Source: Defluviicoccus sp046348835
GTDB taxonomy: Bacteria; Pseudomonadota; Alphaproteobacteria; Rhodospirillales; Defluviicoccaceae
DNA length: 64,000 nt
Reading direction: 5' to 3'
NCBI GenBank assembly: GCA_046348835.1
Contig: JAXMDM010000004.1
Span: 558,001 to 622,000 of the forward strand
Shown here: positions 35,960 to 47,381 of the stretch, one piece after another
Numbering within the stretch: position 1 is the first letter of the stretch
Layout of the letters: each line of letters opens with the position of its first letter
Translations under genes and position numbers: made by a program
Notes under the pieces: model-generated
The model's input: the letters and a program-made list of their open reading frames with translations, nothing else
Database searches by the model: none
What the model was told of the DNA's origin: nothing

Positions 35960-37630
35960 ATGGCCACTGGCGCAAATTGGACCTCGATTCTCTTCTTCTT
36001 TCTGTTTGTTGGGTTCACCCTTGTAATCACCTACTGGGCCGCCAAGCGAACCAAAACCACCGAGCATTTCTACGCCGCAGGTCGGTCGATCTCCGGCTTT
36101 CAGAACGGACTGGCGCTCGCCGGCGACTACATGAGCGCGGCCAGCTTCCTCGGTATCGCCGGTCTCGTGGCGCTGAACGGCTTTGACGGGCTCATTTACT
36201 CGACGGGATGGCTGGTCGGGTGGCCGATCATCCTCTTCCTGATCGCCGAACCGCTACGAAACCTCGGCAAGTACACGTTCACCGACGTCGTCGCCTACCG
36301 CCTGCAGCAGAAGCCGGTGCGGGTAGCCTCCGCCATCGGCACCATGGCGGTGGTGCTGACCTATCTGATCGCCCAGATGGTTGGCTCCGGTACGCTGATT
36401 AAGCTGCTCTTCGGGCTCGACTACACCTTGTCCGTCATCATCGTCGGCGTGGTGATGATGACCTATGTCCTCTTCGGCGGCATGATCGCCACCACCTGGG
36501 TGCAGATCATCAAGGCATGTCTGCTCTTGGGTGGCGCCACCGTCATGGCGCTCTTGGTGTTGTCCAAGTTCGGCTTCAATCCCATCAACCTTTTTGCCCA
36601 GGCGTCGAAGGTCGGCTGCGATCCGACAGCCCCGGCCGGCTCTCAGATGTTCTGTTACGGGGAGCAGGTCCTCAGGCCCGGAACCAAGGTCGTCACCGGG
36701 GCGTGGGACGCGGTCTCGCTCGGCATGGCGCTGATGTTCGGTACCGCCGGCCTGCCGCACATTCTGATGCGCTTCTATACCGTGCCCAGTGCCAAGGCGG
36801 CCCGCATTTCGGTGATGTGGGCGACCCTCTGGATCGGCGGCTTCTACCTGATCACCTTCATCCTCGGCTTCGGCTCGATGGTGCTGGTTGGCCAGCAGAA
36901 CATTCTTGCCGTCGGCGGCGGCGGCAACATGGCGGCACCGTTGCTGGCAAAGGTCATCGCCGGTGACGTCTTCTTCGGCTTCATCTGTGCGGTGGCATTT
37001 GCAACGATCCTGGCGGTGGTCGCTGGTTTGACCCTGGCCGGGGCGGGCGCCCTGTCCCACGATCTGTGGGTCAACGTCGTCCGCGGCGGCCATGCCCCGC
37101 AGCACGAGCAGATGCTGGCGGCGCGTTCCGCGTCGGTCATCCTCGGTATCTGTGCGGTTCTCCTCGGCATCGTCTTCGAGGGGCAAAATGTCGCCTACAT
37201 GGTCGGTTTGACCTTCTCCATCGCCGCATCGGCCAACTTCCCGGCGCTGGTGCTCTCGGTGTTCTGGCGCAAATTCACCACCTGGGGAGCGGTGGCCAGT
37301 ATCCTCTTCGGCACTGTCGCCACCCTGGTGCTGATCTATTGCGGCCCGACGATCCAGTTCGACCTCCTCGGACCCAAGGCGGCTCCGGCCGGATCCGCGC
37401 CGGAGGTGGTGGCCGCAGCGGCGGCGGTGATCGAAGCCCACAAGGCGGAGATCATGGCCAAGTGGTGGTATTTCCCGCTTAAGAACCCGTGCCTGCTGAC
37501 GATGACCCTTTCGTTTGCCGTCGGCATCATCATTTCGCTGCTGGCGCCGGAACGATCCGCAGCCGAAGGGTTCAGCGAAGTCGAGCGGCGGGCGGTGCTG
37601 GGAGAACCGAAGGGCGCGGCTGCCGAATAG
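35960..37630 (+). CDS. actP: Cation/acetate symporter (ActP-like, SSS family)
   Basis: This 556-residue symporter has about 13-14 helices. The opening TYWAAKRTKTTEHFYAAGRS, the sodium-site block LALAGDYMSAASFLGIAG and DVVAYRLQQKPVRVASAIG match ActP. It would import acetate or related monocarboxylates with sodium or protons. It is coupled to DUF485 upstream. A perfect intrinsic terminator lies 30 bases downstream, before the DUF294 gene, so its transcript probably ends there in part. I use actP by similarity. The true substrate is inferred. Confidence 0.9.
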   Translation: MATGANWTSILFFFLFVGFTLVITYWAAKRTKTTEHFYAAGRSISGFQNGLALAGDYMSAASFLGIAGLVALNGFDGLIYSTGWLVGWPIILFLIAEPLRNLGKYTFTDVVAYRLQQKPVRVASAIGTMAVVLTYLIAQMVGSGTLIKLLFGLDYTLSVIIVGVVMMTYVLFGGMIATTWVQIIKACLLLGGATVMALLVLSKFGFNPINLFAQASKVGCDPTAPAGSQMFCYGEQVLRPGTKVVTGAWDAVSLGMALMFGTAGLPHILMRFYTVPSAKAARISVMWATLWIGGFYLITFILGFGSMVLVGQQNILAVGGGGNMAAPLLAKVIAGDVFFGFICAVAFATILAVVAGLTLAGAGALSHDLWVNVVRGGHAPQHEQMLAARSASVILGICAVLLGIVFEGQNVAYMVGLTFSIAASANFPALVLSVFWRKFTTWGAVASILFGTVATLVLIYCGPTIQFDLLGPKAAPAGSAPEVVAAAAAVIEAHKAEIMAKWWYFPLKNPCLLTMTLSFAVGIIISLLAPERSAAEGFSEVERRAVLGEPKGAAAE

Positions 37631-37659
37631 CCCTCCGACCTTTCGTTCCAAAACCCATG

Positions 37660-37691
37660 ACGGGCCGGGGGATTCCCCGGCCCGTTTTTCT
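37660..37691 (+). terminator. Strong intrinsic terminator after actP
   Basis: A perfect 11-base-pair stem (37660-37670 with 37675-37685) with a GATT loop is followed by a TTTTC T-rich run. It lies between the actP stop and the cNMP-CBS-DUF294 gene, so DUF294 needs its own promoter or read-through. Confidence 0.9.
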
Positions 37692-37804
37692 TCGCTTTGA
37701 GGCCCGGCCGCCGGACCGTAAGATCGACCCCACAGGTCCGCGCGAAGAGCACGGCGGGGGCATTCGAGGGGCTCTTCCATCAACCCGGCGCGACGGGCGT
37801 GAGG

Positions 37805-39673
37805 ATGACGGAGCAGCTAGTCTTAACGACGGCGCCGGGCATCGGCGGCGCCGCGGCGCCACTGCAAGTCTTGGCCCGCACGCCGCCTTTCGCCGGACTG
37901 GCGGAGGAAGAGCGGGAGAGAGTGGCCGCGTCGCTGACGCTCGCCGACTTTCGCTCCGGGGAAGCCATTATCGAGCGGCTGCAATCTCCGGGATCGCTTT
38001 TCCTCATCATTCAGGGCTTGGTCGACGAATTCGATCCTGTCGGGTTGGTCGCCACCCACGCGCCGGGCGAAACCTTCGATTCCCGGGCGCTGATGATCGG
38101 GCGAAGCGAGCACCGTTACGTCGCCCGCGGCCGAGCCTCCTGTTACTTGATGCCTTCGCTCCTGTTCCTGGCTCTGGTCCGCCACGATCGGGAATTCCGC
38201 GAATACTTCGAAAACGAAGCGACGCGCCGCCTGGATGTGCTGGTGGCGGTGCAGCAGCAGCGCGAAGTCGCGTCGGTGCTGATCAGTCGGCTGGGCGAAG
38301 GCAGGCTGCATCCGGCGATATTCGTCGGACCCGATGCCACCATCGGCGAGGCCGCCCGGATCATGCAGGAGAGCGACACCACTGCGGTCCTGGTCCGTCG
38401 CAACGGCGCGCACGGCATTTTCACCGAACGCGATCTCCGCGAACGGCACATCCTGATGGGAATGCCGGTCGATAGTCCCATTGGCGATCTGGCTTCATAC
38501 GATCTGCAAACCATCCAGGCGGATGACTACCTGTTCAATGCCCTGGTTGCCATGACCCGGCATTCCATCCGCCATCTGGTGGTGAAGAACGGGGAGGAGG
38601 TCGTCGGCCTGTTCGAGCAAGCCGACCTGCTCCGCCACCTGTCCAAGTCGTCGCATGTCATCGCCAGCCGGGTGAATCAGGCATCAACGGTGGACGAGCT
38701 GAAGGTGGCGGGGAGCGAGATTCCCCGTCTCGTCCGCACCATGAGCGAGCGCGGGGTAAAGCCGCGCTACATCGCGAGGGTCGTCACCGACCTCAACCGC
38801 ACGGTGTTCCGGCGCGTCTTTGAAACGCTCACCCCTCCCGACCTCCTGGATCAGTCCTGTCTGATGGTTATGGGGAGCGAAGGACGGGGCGAGCAATTGC
38901 TGCGCACCGATCAGGACAACGGGCTGATTTTGCGGAGCAAAGACGCGGTCGAGCGAATTCGCCCGATCGCCGATGCCTTCAACCGTGACCTCAGTGATCT
39001 CGGCTATCCGCCGTGTCGGGGCGACGTGATGGTGTCGAACCCGCTGTGGGCAAAATCCCTGAAGGAGTACGAGGTCGACGTGCGCCGGTGGGTGACGCAG
39101 CCGTCCGGGGACGCGTTCCTCAATCTGGCGATTCTTTGCGATGCGAGTCCCGTGGCCGGCGATGGGACGATGCTTGAGGATCTGAAGGCCTACATGTTCG
39201 CGATCATAGCTTCCGACGATGCCCTGCTGGGTCACTTCGCCCGGGCGACGATGAGCTTTCCGACCCCCCTCACCTGGCTAAATCGACTTGCCGTTGAGCG
39301 GGAGGGGAGGCACGCGAAAGGGATCGACCTCAAGAAGGGGGGGCTTTTCCCCATCGTTCACGGCGTACGCAGCCTGGCCCTCCAATTTCGCTTGCCGGAA
39401 GTCAATACGGTTGCTCGTGTGCAGGCGTTGAGCACCCGCGGTATCTTTGGCTATGAACTGGCCGCTGATTTGATCGAAGCGTTCGATTATCTTTCGATGC
39501 TTCGGCTGCGGGCTCAGTACGCGCACCTCGATGACGGCGAGGGCTACGACAACTACGTCAACATCGATCACCTGAGCCGGTTCGAAAGGAACATGCTGCG
39601 CGCCTCGTTCAAGATTGTGCGTGACCTAAAGTCCTACATTCGCGAGCACTTTCGTCTGCAACTTCTGATGTAG
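37805..39673 (+). CDS. Cyclic-nucleotide-binding-like / CBS / DUF294 putative nucleotidyltransferase
   Basis: This 622-residue protein has a cNMP-binding-fold N-terminus (about 20-130), a CBS pair (about 170-285), then a DUF294 nucleotidyltransferase domain with GSEGRGEQLLRTDQDNGLIL (about 360), and a DUF294 C-terminal domain. Such proteins accompany acetate symporters in other proteobacteria and are thought to take part in signalling. No direct activity is established to my knowledge. The start (ATG after GTGAGG) is weakly supported. It shares its catalytic motif with the protein at 31551 and precedes the sensor-nuclease by 90 bases. Confidence 0.85.
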   Translation: MTEQLVLTTAPGIGGAAAPLQVLARTPPFAGLAEEERERVAASLTLADFRSGEAIIERLQSPGSLFLIIQGLVDEFDPVGLVATHAPGETFDSRALMIGRSEHRYVARGRASCYLMPSLLFLALVRHDREFREYFENEATRRLDVLVAVQQQREVASVLISRLGEGRLHPAIFVGPDATIGEAARIMQESDTTAVLVRRNGAHGIFTERDLRERHILMGMPVDSPIGDLASYDLQTIQADDYLFNALVAMTRHSIRHLVVKNGEEVVGLFEQADLLRHLSKSSHVIASRVNQASTVDELKVAGSEIPRLVRTMSERGVKPRYIARVVTDLNRTVFRRVFETLTPPDLLDQSCLMVMGSEGRGEQLLRTDQDNGLILRSKDAVERIRPIADAFNRDLSDLGYPPCRGDVMVSNPLWAKSLKEYEVDVRRWVTQPSGDAFLNLAILCDASPVAGDGTMLEDLKAYMFAIIASDDALLGHFARATMSFPTPLTWLNRLAVEREGRHAKGIDLKKGGLFPIVHGVRSLALQFRLPEVNTVARVQALSTRGIFGYELAADLIEAFDYLSMLRLRAQYAHLDDGEGYDNYVNIDHLSRFERNMLRASFKIVRDLKSYIREHFRLQLLM

Positions 39674-39763
39674 ACTGCATTTTATTCCCGGCTTGGGGCT
39701 TTGTCGGCGGCCCCGTCTTCGTTAGACTCCTGTATATGAGACATTCGCGTTTGAGCGCCTGAC

Positions 39764-41890
39764 GTGCGCGGACTGGTCCTTTTTGCCCTCGCTTTTCTAT
39801 GCCCTTTGGTAGCAGGCGCTGCCCTCTGTTTCGCCGTATGGTTTTCGCTTACCGTTGAAGATCAGCAGTTCCTTCACGCCCTTGCCGCTCGGCAAAGCGA
39901 CATGCTGGCCGTGGGCGCGGTTTCGCTGGCCGCCGTCGTCGCCATCACCCTGCGCTACCTGTACGGCGCCTACGTTCGGCCTCTGACGGCTGTGACCGAG
40001 GAGACGCGGGTCATCGCCATGAGCAATCCGAAACACCGGATTGCGCCGGTCGGGGGGCGGGAAGTACGGGGCCTGGTGGACGGGGTCAACCTCCTCGCCG
40101 ATCGCTACCGGCTCCTCGGCGAGGATGTGGAGGAGCGGATCCGCGAAGCCAATACCGCCCTGGCGGAAGAAAAGAACACCCTCGCCGCGCTGATGGCGAA
40201 ACTCGTCCAAGGCGTACTAGTGTGCAATCTGGACGGGCGCATCCTGCTCTACAACCATCGCGCCCGAGTCCTGCTGGAATCTCCCGGCCACGAGACGGGG
40301 GCGGGTGATTGGATCGGGCTCGGGCGGTCGATCTACGGTATCCTGGGTGAAGCGGTGATCAACCACGCCCTGAGCAACATCCGGCACCGGCTGGAAAGCG
40401 GAGGCGGAGCCAATCTCCTGGTGCCGCTGGTCATCACTCGGTCAAACGGCCAGCTCCTTGGCACGCACGTGGTGCCGATCCTCGACGCCGATGAGCAACT
40501 TCGCGGCTATATCCTCACCTTGGAGGATGTGACTCGCAGGGTTGGGACGGAGAACCGCCGCGGAATGGTGATGAGGGAGCTCACCGAGGGATACAGGTCG
40601 GGCGTCGCCGGCATTCGTGCCGCGGTGGAGACGATGATGTCGTATCCCGATCTCGACGAAAAGGCGCGGCTCGCCTTTCTCGAAGTCATTCGAGACGAGG
40701 CGATGAAGATGAGCGGACACCTGGAACGTGTCGAAGGCGAGCACAAGGATGATCTCAATTTGCGCTGGCCCCTCGAACAGGTCATGGGGAGCGATCTCCT
40801 TGGGGAGCTTGAGCGTGCTCTCATCGATGCCCGCGGTCTGGAAGTCGAGGTGACCGCGCCGGTCGAGCCCGTGTGGTTGCAGGTCGACAGTTATGCTCTT
40901 GCCCAATGCCTGACCTACTTGGCGGACCAGCTCACTGAGTGGTGTCGGGCCGAAAAGCTCAGCTTGACGCTGGAGCATCGGCGTTCGCTTGCCGCCTTCG
41001 AACTCGAGTGGAGCGGGGCCACGCTGGACATGGAAGCGCTGCAGGCATGGGGCCTTCGCAATATCTCGACGGGGTCGGAGGGTAGGTCGCTGAGCCTGTT
41101 CGAGATCGTCGAGCGGCACGGTGGCGCGCTATGGGCGAGCAGGGCGCACAGCGGCAGGCCCTGCCTGCGCCTGATCCTTCCGGCGGTGGAAGCCGGCGGG
41201 GAGGGAGAGCCGGCACGTCCGGAAGACCTGGCGAGCCACGACTTTGATTTTCACCTGTTCGAACAGCGCTCGCGCACCGAAGATGTGCAGACCGTGCCGC
41301 TGTCCAAGCTGAACTTCACGGTGTTCGATACGGAAACGACCGGGCTCGATCCGTCGGGCGGCGACGAGATCATCGCTTTGGCGGCGGTGCGCATCGTCAA
41401 TGGACGCATCCTTCACCAGGAGGTTCTCGACACCTTCGTCCGGCCCCGCAAGCGGATCTCGGAATCCGCCCAGGCAATCCACGGCATTACACCCGACATG
41501 CTCCGTGGCAAGCCGACTGTCGAGCAGGTTCTGCCGGTTTTTCGCCGGTTCGTCGAGGACACGGTGCTCGTCGGTCACAACGTCGCCTTCGATATGCGCT
41601 TCCTGGAGATTCAAGGCGGGCCCTACGGCTTGACCTTCGATATGCCGACGCTTGATACGTTGTTGATGGAGTGCATCCTCAATCCCAATCAGGAGGACAA
41701 GAGCCTGGAAGGGATGGCCGGCCGTTTCGGGATCAGCGTAACCGGCCGTCATACGGCGCTGGGCGATACGCTTGCTACCGCTCAGGTATTCCTTGCCCTT
41801 ATCCCGCTCCTCGAGCAGCGCGGCATCAGCACTCTCGCCGAAGCCCGTGCCGCGTGCCAGGCCAGTCCATTTGCCCAAATCAAGTATTGA
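39764..41890 (+). CDS. Membrane sensor-kinase-like protein fused to DEDDh 3'-5' exonuclease
   Basis: This 708-residue protein has two membrane helices (about 5-27 and 46-72), a HAMP-like region, and a PAS-like domain near 147-255 (LVQGVLVCNLDGRILLYNH). A kinase-like region (about 265-490) follows, in which the H-box lacks His (MRELTEGYRSG) and the ATP site lacks the usual Asn and DxGxG. Then comes an exonuclease domain (about 515-690) with Exo I FDTETTGLD, Exo II HNVAFDMRF, and Exo III HTALGDT, all with their acidic ligands. The start is GTG. It is downstream of DUF294 and next to a TPR gene. It likely acts at the membrane, with nuclease activity controlled by the sensor part. Confidence 0.85.
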   Translation: MRGLVLFALAFLCPLVAGAALCFAVWFSLTVEDQQFLHALAARQSDMLAVGAVSLAAVVAITLRYLYGAYVRPLTAVTEETRVIAMSNPKHRIAPVGGREVRGLVDGVNLLADRYRLLGEDVEERIREANTALAEEKNTLAALMAKLVQGVLVCNLDGRILLYNHRARVLLESPGHETGAGDWIGLGRSIYGILGEAVINHALSNIRHRLESGGGANLLVPLVITRSNGQLLGTHVVPILDADEQLRGYILTLEDVTRRVGTENRRGMVMRELTEGYRSGVAGIRAAVETMMSYPDLDEKARLAFLEVIRDEAMKMSGHLERVEGEHKDDLNLRWPLEQVMGSDLLGELERALIDARGLEVEVTAPVEPVWLQVDSYALAQCLTYLADQLTEWCRAEKLSLTLEHRRSLAAFELEWSGATLDMEALQAWGLRNISTGSEGRSLSLFEIVERHGGALWASRAHSGRPCLRLILPAVEAGGEGEPARPEDLASHDFDFHLFEQRSRTEDVQTVPLSKLNFTVFDTETTGLDPSGGDEIIALAAVRIVNGRILHQEVLDTFVRPRKRISESAQAIHGITPDMLRGKPTVEQVLPVFRRFVEDTVLVGHNVAFDMRFLEIQGGPYGLTFDMPTLDTLLMECILNPNQEDKSLEGMAGRFGISVTGRHTALGDTLATAQVFLALIPLLEQRGISTLAEARAACQASPFAQIKY

Positions 41891-41951
41891 ATGCGCCGGC
41901 TCAAACGTAACCGGCCCCAGGTACGCGTTTAATCCGCTGCGCTCGGGGACG

Positions 41952-42530
41952 TTGCTGGTCATCGCCGTCATGATCGCACTGGGCTTTCTCATGATCCTCC
42001 GGCCGATGGTTCGCGACGGGGCGCCCGGAGACTACGAGACCCGACGCGGCGACATTCTTTTGACCGATGGAGCGTACGGGGCGGCAATCGCAGAATTCGA
42101 TCGGGCACTCACCGTTTCTCCCGCCCACCGGGGGGCGATCATGGGGCGCGCCATCGCATTGATGGAAAGCGGCCAGAGTTCGGCTGCGGAAGAGGAGTTC
42201 GGTCGGCTGATCCGGTTGCTGGGAACCTCGGCAAGGGACGACCCTACCGGCATGGCCACACTGGCCGCCGCCTACGCCAACCGCGGGATTCTGCGGGACA
42301 GGGACGGACGAGTGGACGACGCTCTCGCCGATTATCGCCGCGCCTTGGGGCTGGACGCGGGGGCCGTTGCAGGTCCAGGGCTGGTCGACCGGGTCCTGCA
42401 CGGGGCTCCCCAGGCCTCGTCGGTGGCGAAGAGGGCTGCTTACCTGGAAGAACAACTGGCCCTTCCACCCCAACAACAGCGCCTCCACATTCCCGAGCGA
42501 GACGCCCGGGAGCGGATGCATAAGCCATAG
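41952..42530 (+). CDS. TPR-repeat membrane-anchored protein
   Basis: This protein of about 192 residues has one N-terminal membrane helix (LLVIAVMIALGFLMILRPMV) and two or three TPR-like repeats (GDILLTDGAYGAAIAEFDRA, AAYANRGILRDRDGRVDDAL). The start is uncertain. I use the TTG at 41952, after CGGGGACG. An ATG at 41970 would cut into the helix, and no ATG/GTG lies closer to the sensor-nuclease stop (41890). It follows the sensor-nuclease and could interact with it at the membrane. The specific role is unknown. Confidence 0.65.
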   Translation: MLVIAVMIALGFLMILRPMVRDGAPGDYETRRGDILLTDGAYGAAIAEFDRALTVSPAHRGAIMGRAIALMESGQSSAAEEEFGRLIRLLGTSARDDPTGMATLAAAYANRGILRDRDGRVDDALADYRRALGLDAGAVAGPGLVDRVLHGAPQASSVAKRAAYLEEQLALPPQQQRLHIPERDARERMHKP

Positions 42531-42548
42531 GGGAAGGGAGTTTTAGAG

Positions 42549-42845
42549 ATGAAAAGGGTATCGTCGGCGCCGCCCGGACGGATGCGAAGCCGCAACCACC
42601 GGCTCCAGTACGCCGCCGCGGTGTCATATGTCCTGCTGTCGGCGGCGCTTTCCGCTTGTGGGGCCTCGGTCGCCGGCGCCAACTCGGCCGGCATCTGGTT
42701 CGACCAACCCTTCATCGGCGGTTGGGATGATGCGGAGGTGGCGGCGGCGCACTGCGCTCAGTACGGCAAGACGGCCGTGGAACGGGGCGAACTCCTGACC
42801 AAGAGCGAATATACCACCCCGATAAAGGCCTACGATTGCCAATGA
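42549..42845 (+). CDS. Small lipoprotein, hypothetical
   Basis: This 98-residue protein has a basic start, a hydrophobic segment, and a lipobox LSAC at about 34-37, so it is probably anchored to the outer or inner membrane. The mature part has two further Cys (AHCAQYG and AYDCQ at the end). I do not recognise a family. GGAAGGGAG precedes the ATG at 42549. It lies 18 bases after the TPR gene and may be cotranscribed. Confidence 0.6.
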   Translation: MKRVSSAPPGRMRSRNHRLQYAAAVSYVLLSAALSACGASVAGANSAGIWFDQPFIGGWDDAEVAAAHCAQYGKTAVERGELLTKSEYTTPIKAYDCQ

Positions 42846-43037
42846 TGACCCGGCTCTCGCCCCGGGCGGGCCTACGGGCCGCCGGCTGAGCCGTTTAGCA
42901 CGCGTGGGGCTTCCAGCCAGCTGACAGCGCGGCCGACGCTTTGCTAAGAGTGCGTTCTTGTGGTCGCCGAACGGCCGGTTGCTTGCATGCAGACATTTTC
43001 GCGTTCGACACCGGCGCCCGCCATCACATGAGGAATC

Positions 43038-43715
43038 ATGCCGAACATTCCCGACGACATCTTCACCGAGCCCGCGGACGCTTCCCCCGATACGCTGGCC
43101 AATCTGGGTCCGCTGCGCTGCTTGGCCGGGGTCTGGCAGTCCGATCAGGGTGTTGACATCAACCCCAAGGCGGAAGGGCCGGAACGGCGGGAGTTCCGGG
43201 AATACGTCCGAATGGATCCGATCGATCCGCAGACCAACGGCCCGCAACTTCTCTACGGGCTGCGCTACCACATCCATATCAACACGCCGGAGGAGGCGGT
43301 CACGTTTCATGACCAGGTAGGCTACTGGCTGTGGGAGCCGGCTACCGGGCTGATCATGCAGACGATTGCCATTCCGCGCGGTCAGGTGGTGCTGGCGGGC
43401 GGCACGGCGGCACCGGATGACAGGCACATCTCGGTGGAGGCACGCCGCGGCGACACGCGCTTCGGGATCTGCTCGACAACCTTCCTCGAGGAGGCATTCC
43501 GCACCGACTATTATCGCATCGACATTACCTTCAATGACGATGACAGCTGGACCTATGTGACGCGTACGGATTTGGCGGTGCGCGGCGAGACGCCGCCGTT
43601 CGACCACCGCGATACCAATACGCTCCGGCGGATCGCGCCGCCGACGCCGAACCCGCTGGTCGGTCTGCTGAAGAGCGGCGAAGCGGGCCAATCGAATGCG
43701 CCGGCCGCCGGCTGA
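43038..43715 (+). CDS. Nitrobindin-like heme-binding beta-barrel protein
   Basis: This 225-residue protein opens its barrel with LRCLAGVWQSDQG, has the strand pair HDQVGYWLWEPATGLIMQTI, and ends its core with FDHRDTNTLRRI. The order matches the nitrobindin/FABP-like heme-binding family, where a C-terminal His ligates heme. A His in FDH could play this role, but I cannot be sure of it. The ATG is at 43038, following GGAATC-type weak ribosome sequence. It lies 58 bases before the convergent tRNA gene. It may sense nitric oxide or nitrate, which is only an inference. Confidence 0.6.
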   Translation: MPNIPDDIFTEPADASPDTLANLGPLRCLAGVWQSDQGVDINPKAEGPERREFREYVRMDPIDPQTNGPQLLYGLRYHIHINTPEEAVTFHDQVGYWLWEPATGLIMQTIAIPRGQVVLAGGTAAPDDRHISVEARRGDTRFGICSTTFLEEAFRTDYYRIDITFNDDDSWTYVTRTDLAVRGETPPFDHRDTNTLRRIAPPTPNPLVGLLKSGEAGQSNAPAAG

Positions 43716-43772
43716 AGGGGGCGAGATACCTCGGGACGGGCCGGTGGGGCGCGCCAGGCACGACAATGGCCC

Positions 43773-43849
43773 TGGTGGGCCCGGCAGGACTCGAACCTGC
43801 AACCAGACCGTTATGAGCGGCCGGCTCTAACCAATTGAGCTACGGGCCC
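43773..43849 (-). tRNA. tRNA with CAU anticodon, probably tRNA-Ile2
   Basis: The 77-base gene folds as a full cloverleaf with acceptor GGGCCCG/CGGGCCC, an encoded CCA end and T-arm GCAGG-TTCGAGT-CCTGC. The anticodon CAU lies at 43813-43815. The acceptor has C4-G69 and C5-G68, the pairs that TilS recognises in tRNA-Ile2. Elongator Met tRNAs differ here, so I favour Ile2 (C34 to lysidine). A Met tRNA remains possible. Confidence 0.9.
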
Positions 43850-43894
43850 CGGCGCCACCGAGGGCTGTTCCTTCGTACTTATAGGTCCATAGGC

Positions 43895-45121
43895 TCATCG
43901 GCCCAAGCGGCTCATCACCGAGCGGAAGCGGCGCGCCGCCGGACCGTCCCGGGTCAACGCCAAAGACGTGGTGAAGTGTCCGGCGGGGAAGCGGAACACA
44001 TTGTCCGCCGGTACCCGCCAGCGGTGAACCAGGTTCTCGCCCCCTTCGGCGAGGGTCACGTCGTCCGTTTCGCCCAGAACGACGACGATCCGGTCCGGCG
44101 CGACCACGGGATCGCCCGCCGGCTCGAGAAGCGGTCGCCATTGCTCGATCGCCGGCGCCGTCCAGCCGCTCGCCAGCAGGGCGGCCGGAACGTCGAGGGC
44201 CTGGGTCAGGCTCCCTTCGAAGGTGATGCGAGACAGCGAATCGGACGGCGCTATCAGGAACAGGGCGTCCGGTCGCATCTCCGCCGGCCAGTCGGTCGCC
44301 GCCGTCGCCACCAACTGGGCGGTCAACGCGCCCAGGCTGATGCCGGCAAGGGCCACCGGACCGCCGCGGCTGGCGCGGGCCCAGGCGATGAGGGTGCCTA
44401 GTTCGCGCACCGCGGAATGGAAGTAGTCGAGGAGGCCGCCGGGGCCGCGGGCCAGGATCGGCTCGCCCCCATAGTAGCCATCCGCCCTCCGCCGTCCGTG
44501 CCATGGGGCTTCCGGACGGATGACCCTGATCCCGGCGTCGACGAAGCTGCTGAGGGACAGACGCTGCTCCCGCCAGAACTCGGGTTCCATACCGATGCCG
44601 TGACAAAAGATGATCGATGGCATGGTGCGGCTCATCCGCGGCCGGTTGGGGGCCGAGACGCGGGCCCAGGCGGTGCTCCCCACCTCCCGAACCGGCGCCG
44701 AAAAGCGAACCCAGCCATGGACGCGGTGGTCGAGCCGGAAGCCGCGGGACGGCTCTACCTGGTCGAGGCTGCCGTCGGGAGGAAACGCCGACCCCGGGAC
44801 CAGGCGCGAAGCGTGGCGGCCATAGACGGCGGTTGGCGATTCGACCGCCCAGGCCACGGCGGGGAAGCGGTCGATGCTATGCATGGGAAGAAACGCCGAT
44901 CGGGCGCTCATCAAGGCCTGGGCGGCGGCGGCGCGAGCGCTCTCGATTTCTGCGCTCGCTGGACCTGTGGCAAAGAACGCCTCCTCCCAGCGGCGCTGAA
45001 CGGCGTTGAGGGCGCACTTGCGCGCGTAGACGGTGGCAAGAGCGCGCGGTAACAGTCGCTGCGTCACGGGGCGGCAGGGCAGGGCGTCAAGAAAGGCGGC
45101 GCTGTCCCCGTCTGCCGCCAA
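43895..45121 (-). CDS. Alpha/beta hydrolase, uncertain start
   Basis: The protein has an N-terminal region of about 165 residues, then an alpha/beta hydrolase fold: SIIFCHGIGMEPEFWREQ, nucleophile elbow AGISLGALTAQ, acid in GETDDVT, and catalytic His in PAGHFTTS. The group resembles DUF2048-type hydrolases. The first usable start is TTG 45121, giving 408 residues. The frame stays open upstream to about 45290 and encodes plausible residues (WLDGAALRLLTRWYFPLSRA). There is no ATG, GTG or TTG in that stretch, so the true N-terminus is unclear. Confidence 0.7.
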   Translation of the reverse strand: MAADGDSAAFLDALPCRPVTQRLLPRALATVYARKCALNAVQRRWEEAFFATGPASAEIESARAAAAQALMSARSAFLPMHSIDRFPAVAWAVESPTAVYGRHASRLVPGSAFPPDGSLDQVEPSRGFRLDHRVHGWVRFSAPVREVGSTAWARVSAPNRPRMSRTMPSIIFCHGIGMEPEFWREQRLSLSSFVDAGIRVIRPEAPWHGRRRADGYYGGEPILARGPGGLLDYFHSAVRELGTLIAWARASRGGPVALAGISLGALTAQLVATAATDWPAEMRPDALFLIAPSDSLSRITFEGSLTQALDVPAALLASGWTAPAIEQWRPLLEPAGDPVVAPDRIVVVLGETDDVTLAEGGENLVHRWRVPADNVFRFPAGHFTTSLALTRDGPAARRFRSVMSRLGR

Positions 45122-45299
45122 CGCCGCGGCCCAGGCCCGGGAGAGAGGAAAATACCATCGCGTCAGGAGTCTGAGGGCAGCGCCGTCGAGCCACGGTCTG
45201 ACCAGGAGCGCATGAACCGCGCGATCGACGAGGCGATTTACCGATCGGTTGCGGGCCGTTCTCTTGGTGTCCTGATCGCCGCCGTCCGCATCCGGCAGA

Positions 45300-47381
<2,082 letters not shown>

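Noticed and set aside
36254..37783. A 509-residue frame antisense to actP
   Set aside because: Same cause: codon shadow of a conserved symporter. Low-complexity residues and no family features.
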